Positions 61,553 to 64,000 of a stretch of 64,000 bases of DNA are shown here, one piece after another (position 1 is the stretch's first letter; each line of letters starts with the position of its first letter). The notes under the pieces were generated by a model. It was not told where the DNA came from. It did no database searches and saw only the letters and a program-made list of their open reading frames with translations. This DNA comes from Deinococcus aestuarii (lineage in GTDB: Bacteria; Deinococcota; Deinococci; Deinococcales; Deinococcaceae). The translations under genes were made by a program, and so were the position numbers. Location of the stretch: the NCBI RefSeq assembly GCF_018863415.1, contig NZ_JAHKSN010000003.1, positions 1-64,000 on the forward strand. The letters run 5' to 3'.

Positions 61553-62295
61553 GTGAATCTATTCAAGGCAAGGTCGCTGTTGTCACGGGAGCGTCCTCCG
61601 GCATTGGCGAGGCGACCGCACTCGCGCTGGCCGGGGCAGGTGCGAGAGTCGTGCTGACTGCCCGGCGGCAGGAACGGTTGGACGCGCTCGCCGGTCGGAT
61701 TCGGGAGGCGGGGGGTGAGGCCGAGGTCGCCGTCGCGGACGCCTCCGACGAGGGCCAGACGCGCGGGGTGATCGATCACGCCTCTCAAGCCTTCGGCGGC
61801 GTGGACATCCTCGTCAACAACGCCGGGCTCATGCTCCTCGGCCCCGTTACGGACGCCGACACCGAGGACTGGCGGCGGATGGTCCACCTCAACCTGCTCG
61901 GCCTGATGTACGCCACGCACGCGGCCATTCCCAGCATGAAGGCGCGGGGCGGCGGGCACGTCGTCAACATCTCCTCGGTGTCGGGGCGGGGCGCGAGTCC
62001 CCTCTCGGCGGGGTACAGCGCGACGAAGTGGGGGGTGGGCGGCTTCAGCGAGGGGCTGCGCCAGGAGGTGAGACTGCACGGCATCCGCGTCACGGTGATC
62101 GAGCCGGGCGTCGTCCGCACCGAGCTCACCGACCACATCACCCACACGGAGACGAAGACGACCTACGAGGGCCGCATCGCCCAGATGACTCCGCTGGAAC
62201 CGGAGGACATTGCCGCCGCCGCCCTGTACGCGGTGACGCAGCCGCAGCGGGTGAACGTCAACGAAATCCTGATCCGGCCGCTCGACCAGGGCTGA
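61549..62295 (+). CDS. Short-chain dehydrogenase/reductase (YdfG-like)
   Basis: This 248-residue SDR has VAVVTGASSGIGEATALAL, VDILVNNAGLMLLGPV, VVNISSVSGRGASPLSAGYSATKWGVGGFSEGLRQEV (Ser, Tyr, Lys) and IEPGVVRTELTDHI. ARRQ after strand 2 suggests NADP(H). The FSEGLRQEV wording is typical of the YdfG-like 3-hydroxy acid or serine dehydrogenase branch. The ATG overlaps the M32 stop. It closes the operon; no clear terminator is seen in 62296-62419. Confidence 0.92.
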   Translation: MSESIQGKVAVVTGASSGIGEATALALAGAGARVVLTARRQERLDALAGRIREAGGEAEVAVADASDEGQTRGVIDHASQAFGGVDILVNNAGLMLLGPVTDADTEDWRRMVHLNLLGLMYATHAAIPSMKARGGGHVVNISSVSGRGASPLSAGYSATKWGVGGFSEGLRQEVRLHGIRVTVIEPGVVRTELTDHITHTETKTTYEGRIAQMTPLEPEDIAAAALYAVTQPQRVNVNEILIRPLDQG

Positions 62296-62419
62296 GGTCC
62301 GCTGCCGCTGGCCGCCTCCGGATCGGCAGGCTGTGAGGGACGCTGGCTGTCAGGCTTGACGGTGGGTCAGGACTCGCCCGGAAGAGCTGCCCTGTCTCGT
62401 ATGCCCACCGCGTCCGCCC

Positions 62420-63382
62420 TCACCCCTCCCCTGCCGTGAGCAGTTCGACCGGCAGGCCGGGGTCGAGGTTCCCGCCGCTGAGCACGGCCACCAGCGGTCC
62501 CGCCTCGCCCAGCTCCGCGCGGTGGTAGAGCGCCGCCGCGACGGTCACGGCCCCACTCGGCTCGGTGACGAGGCGGGCACGCAGCGCCGCGTCCCTCGCC
62601 GCCCGCCGCAACTCCGCCTCGGTGACGGTCACGATGTCGTCCACGAAGGCCCGCACATGCGCCCAGGTCAGCTCGCCGAGTTGCTGCACGCGCAGGCCGT
62701 CCGCCAGGGTGGCGCCCACCTGCTCGGCCGGGTACGCGACGCGCTCGCCGCGCCGCAGGCTGTCGCGGGCGTCGGCGGCCAGCTCGGGCTCCACGCCGAT
62801 CACCCGCACGTCCGGGCGTTGCAGCTTGAGGGCGGCGGCCACCCCGGAGATCAGCCCGCCGCCGCTGACGGGGACGAGCACCGTGCCCACGCCGGGCAGG
62901 TCTTCGAGAATCTCCAGGCCCACGGTGCCCGCCCCGGCGATGATCCGGGCGTCGTCGTAGGGCGGGATGGGCGTCAGGCCGCGCTCCCGCCCCAGCTCCC
63001 CGGCGCGGCGTTCCCGGTCCACGCTGGCGTCGCCGACCACGACCACCTCGGCCCCGAGGGCGCGGGTCAGGTCGAGCTTCAGGCGGGGGGCGTTCCCCGG
63101 CATCACGATCACGGCGGGAATCCCGAGTTGCCGGGCGGCGTAGGCGACGGCCTGGGCGTGGTTGCCGCTGGAGTGGGCGACCACTCCGCGCGCCCGGGCG
63201 TCCCCCGGCAGGGACAGCAGGGCATTGAAGGCGCCGCGCAGCTTGAACGCCCCGGTGGGTTGCAGGCTCTCGGGCTTGAGCCAGAAGCCCTCCAGCGGGA
63301 AGGGCACCAGGGGGGTGCGGACGACGTGGCCGCGCATCCGCGCCTGCGCCGCCCGGAGGTCTTCCAACGAGGAGAGCGTCAT
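62420..63382 (-). CDS. Threonine/serine dehydratase-like PLP enzyme
   Basis: This 320-residue fold-type-II PLP enzyme has Lys47 in QPTGAFKLRGAFNAL, the Asn loop SSGNHAQAVAYAARQLGIPAVIVMP and the phosphate site VSGGGLISGVAAAL, then LSGGN near the end. There is no regulatory ACT domain, as in catabolic threonine ammonia-lyase or serine racemase. It deaminates L-threonine or L-serine, or racemises serine. The start lies 1 codon inside the end of the preceding amidase gene, so the two are co-transcribed. Confidence 0.9.
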   Translation of the reverse strand: MTLSSLEDLRAAQARMRGHVVRTPLVPFPLEGFWLKPESLQPTGAFKLRGAFNALLSLPGDARARGVVAHSSGNHAQAVAYAARQLGIPAVIVMPGNAPRLKLDLTRALGAEVVVVGDASVDRERRAGELGRERGLTPIPPYDDARIIAGAGTVGLEILEDLPGVGTVLVPVSGGGLISGVAAALKLQRPDVRVIGVEPELAADARDSLRRGERVAYPAEQVGATLADGLRVQQLGELTWAHVRAFVDDIVTVTEAELRRAARDAALRARLVTEPSGAVTVAAALYHRAELGEAGPLVAVLSGGNLDPGLPVELLTAGEG

Positions 63383-64000
63383 CTCCCGAGTCTCCCCTGC
63401 CCCAGCGCCGCGTCCCGGTAGAAGCGTTCGATACCGAGCGCGACGGCCTGGGCGAAGCGTTCCCGCCCGGTGGCGCTCATCAGGAGACGCAGGTTGCCCT
63501 TGTCGGTCAGGAAGGCCGTCTCGACGAGCACGCTGAGTTGCGTGGTGGGCCGGGTCAGCGCGAGGTTCTGGTAGTGAACGCCGTCGTTGCCGACCTCCGG
63601 CAGCACGCTCAGCAGACTCGCTTGGAGGGCATCGGCCAGGGCGCGGGCCTGCGGGTGGTAGGAGTACACGCCGCTGCCGCGCTTCGTGCGGGGGTCCACC
63701 CCGTCGGGCAGGGCGTTGGCGTGGATCGAGACCAGCAGGTCGGCATTGCGCTCCTCGGCGAGCAGCGGGCGGGTGTAGATCGGCACCGTCACGTCGGCCT
63801 CGCGGGTGAGGATCACCGTGGCCCCCTTCGCCCGCAGCAGCTCGGCCACCCGCAGGGCGATAGGCAGGACGAGGTTCTTCTCCGGCACCCGCAGCGGCCC
63901 CGCCCCACCGAACTCGTCGCCCCCGTGCCCCGGGTCGATCACGATGACCCGGCCCCGCAGCGGTGCGCGGATGTCGAGGGCCGGTGCCTGGCGCACCCGC
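63379..64000 (-). CDS. N-acetylmuramoyl-L-alanine amidase (Amidase_3), 5' end outside the window
   Basis: The visible 205 residues form most of an AmiC-type domain: GRVIVIDPGHGGDEFGGAG with the first zinc His, EKNLVLPIALRVAELLRAKGATVILTREAD, DLLVSIHANALPD with the second His, and VLVETAFLTDKGN with the catalytic Glu. It cleaves the peptide stem from peptidoglycan. A Met codon lies at 63996, but family members usually have a signal peptide and N-terminal domain, so the gene probably continues past 64000. Confidence 0.92.
   Translation of the reverse strand, partial: RVRQAPALDIRAPLRGRVIVIDPGHGGDEFGGAGPLRVPEKNLVLPIALRVAELLRAKGATVILTREADVTVPIYTRPLLAEERNADLLVSIHANALPDGVDPRTKRGSGVYSYHPQARALADALQASLLSVLPEVGNDGVHYQNLALTRPTTQLSVLVETAFLTDKGNLRLLMSATGRERFAQAVALGIERFYRDAALGQGRLGR

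Overview
The window is high-GC (roughly 70%), densely packed bacterial DNA with almost no recognisable mobile elements. Several features suggest a Deinococcus-like (Deinococcota) chromosome or megaplasmid: many genes with a -10 hexamer only 6-7 nt before the start codon (leaderless mRNA), the cobalamin cluster with fused genes, and the overall gene content. This assignment is inference from gene content and style. I saw no rRNA, tRNA, CRISPR array, transposase or replication origin.

Layout. (1) 1-4.6 kb: a sugar-acid operon. It holds a truncated beta-glucuronidase, a LarA-type nickel racemase/epimerase, a small phosphoribosyltransferase, gluconokinase and 6-phosphogluconate dehydrogenase, then a decayed transaldolase. 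The order suggests that glucuronate/mannonate carbon is epimerised to gluconate and burned through 6-phosphogluconate. (2) 4.7-6.9 kb: a branched-chain amino-acid-type binding protein, then a gene graveyard with remnants of an aldehyde dehydrogenase and a primary-type sigma factor. (3) 7.0-23.4 kb: a cobalamin riboswitch and terminator, then a translationally coupled corrin-ring operon: cbiE, cbiX-cbiC fusion, cbiD, cbiL, cbiF, cbiG, cbiH-cbiJ fusion, a cysteine-free CobW GTPase, a Ni/Co permease, and cobN with an N-terminal 2Fe-2S domain. A Phd/PIN toxin-antitoxin pair follows, then a fused ChlI-ChlD chelatase motor. cbiT is absent, as are the late adenosylation and nucleotide-loop genes.

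(4) 23.9-32.7 kb: three stress or redox loci, each with its own repressor and visible operator candidates. They are MarR with an FMN reductase, an SDR and a soluble PQQ glucose dehydrogenase; TetR divergent from an NmrA-type quinone oxidoreductase; and MarR with DoxX, an F420-type NADP reductase and a catechol-dioxygenase-like protein, which resembles the Bacillus catDE quinone-stress genes. (5) 32.8-39.7 kb: an HtrA-type lipoprotein protease, a membrane phospholipase-D-like protein with an ArsR-type regulator, a GPH sugar symporter and a haloalkane-dehalogenase-like hydrolase. (6) 39.8-43.6 kb: a histidine kinase, a FixJ-type regulator, a secreted GlcG/HbpS-like protein and an ankyrin protein.

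(7) 44-62.3 kb: an uptake and catabolic locus built around a Dpp-type ABC transporter with two divergent paralogous binding proteins. One arm carries an AtzG/GatC-like small subunit, an amidase and a zinc alcohol dehydrogenase. The other carries four transporter genes, a GntR regulator, a creatininase-type amidohydrolase, a ketopantoate-reductase-like enzyme, SDRs, an M20 peptidase and an M32 carboxypeptidase. Together these fit import and breakdown of an amide- or peptide-bonded nitrogen compound whose identity cannot be read from sequence. (8) 62.4-64 kb: a threonine-dehydratase-like PLP enzyme and a cell-wall amidase that runs off the window.

Most genes inside operons overlap by 4 bp (ATGA, GTGA or TTGA), which was used to fix many start codons.
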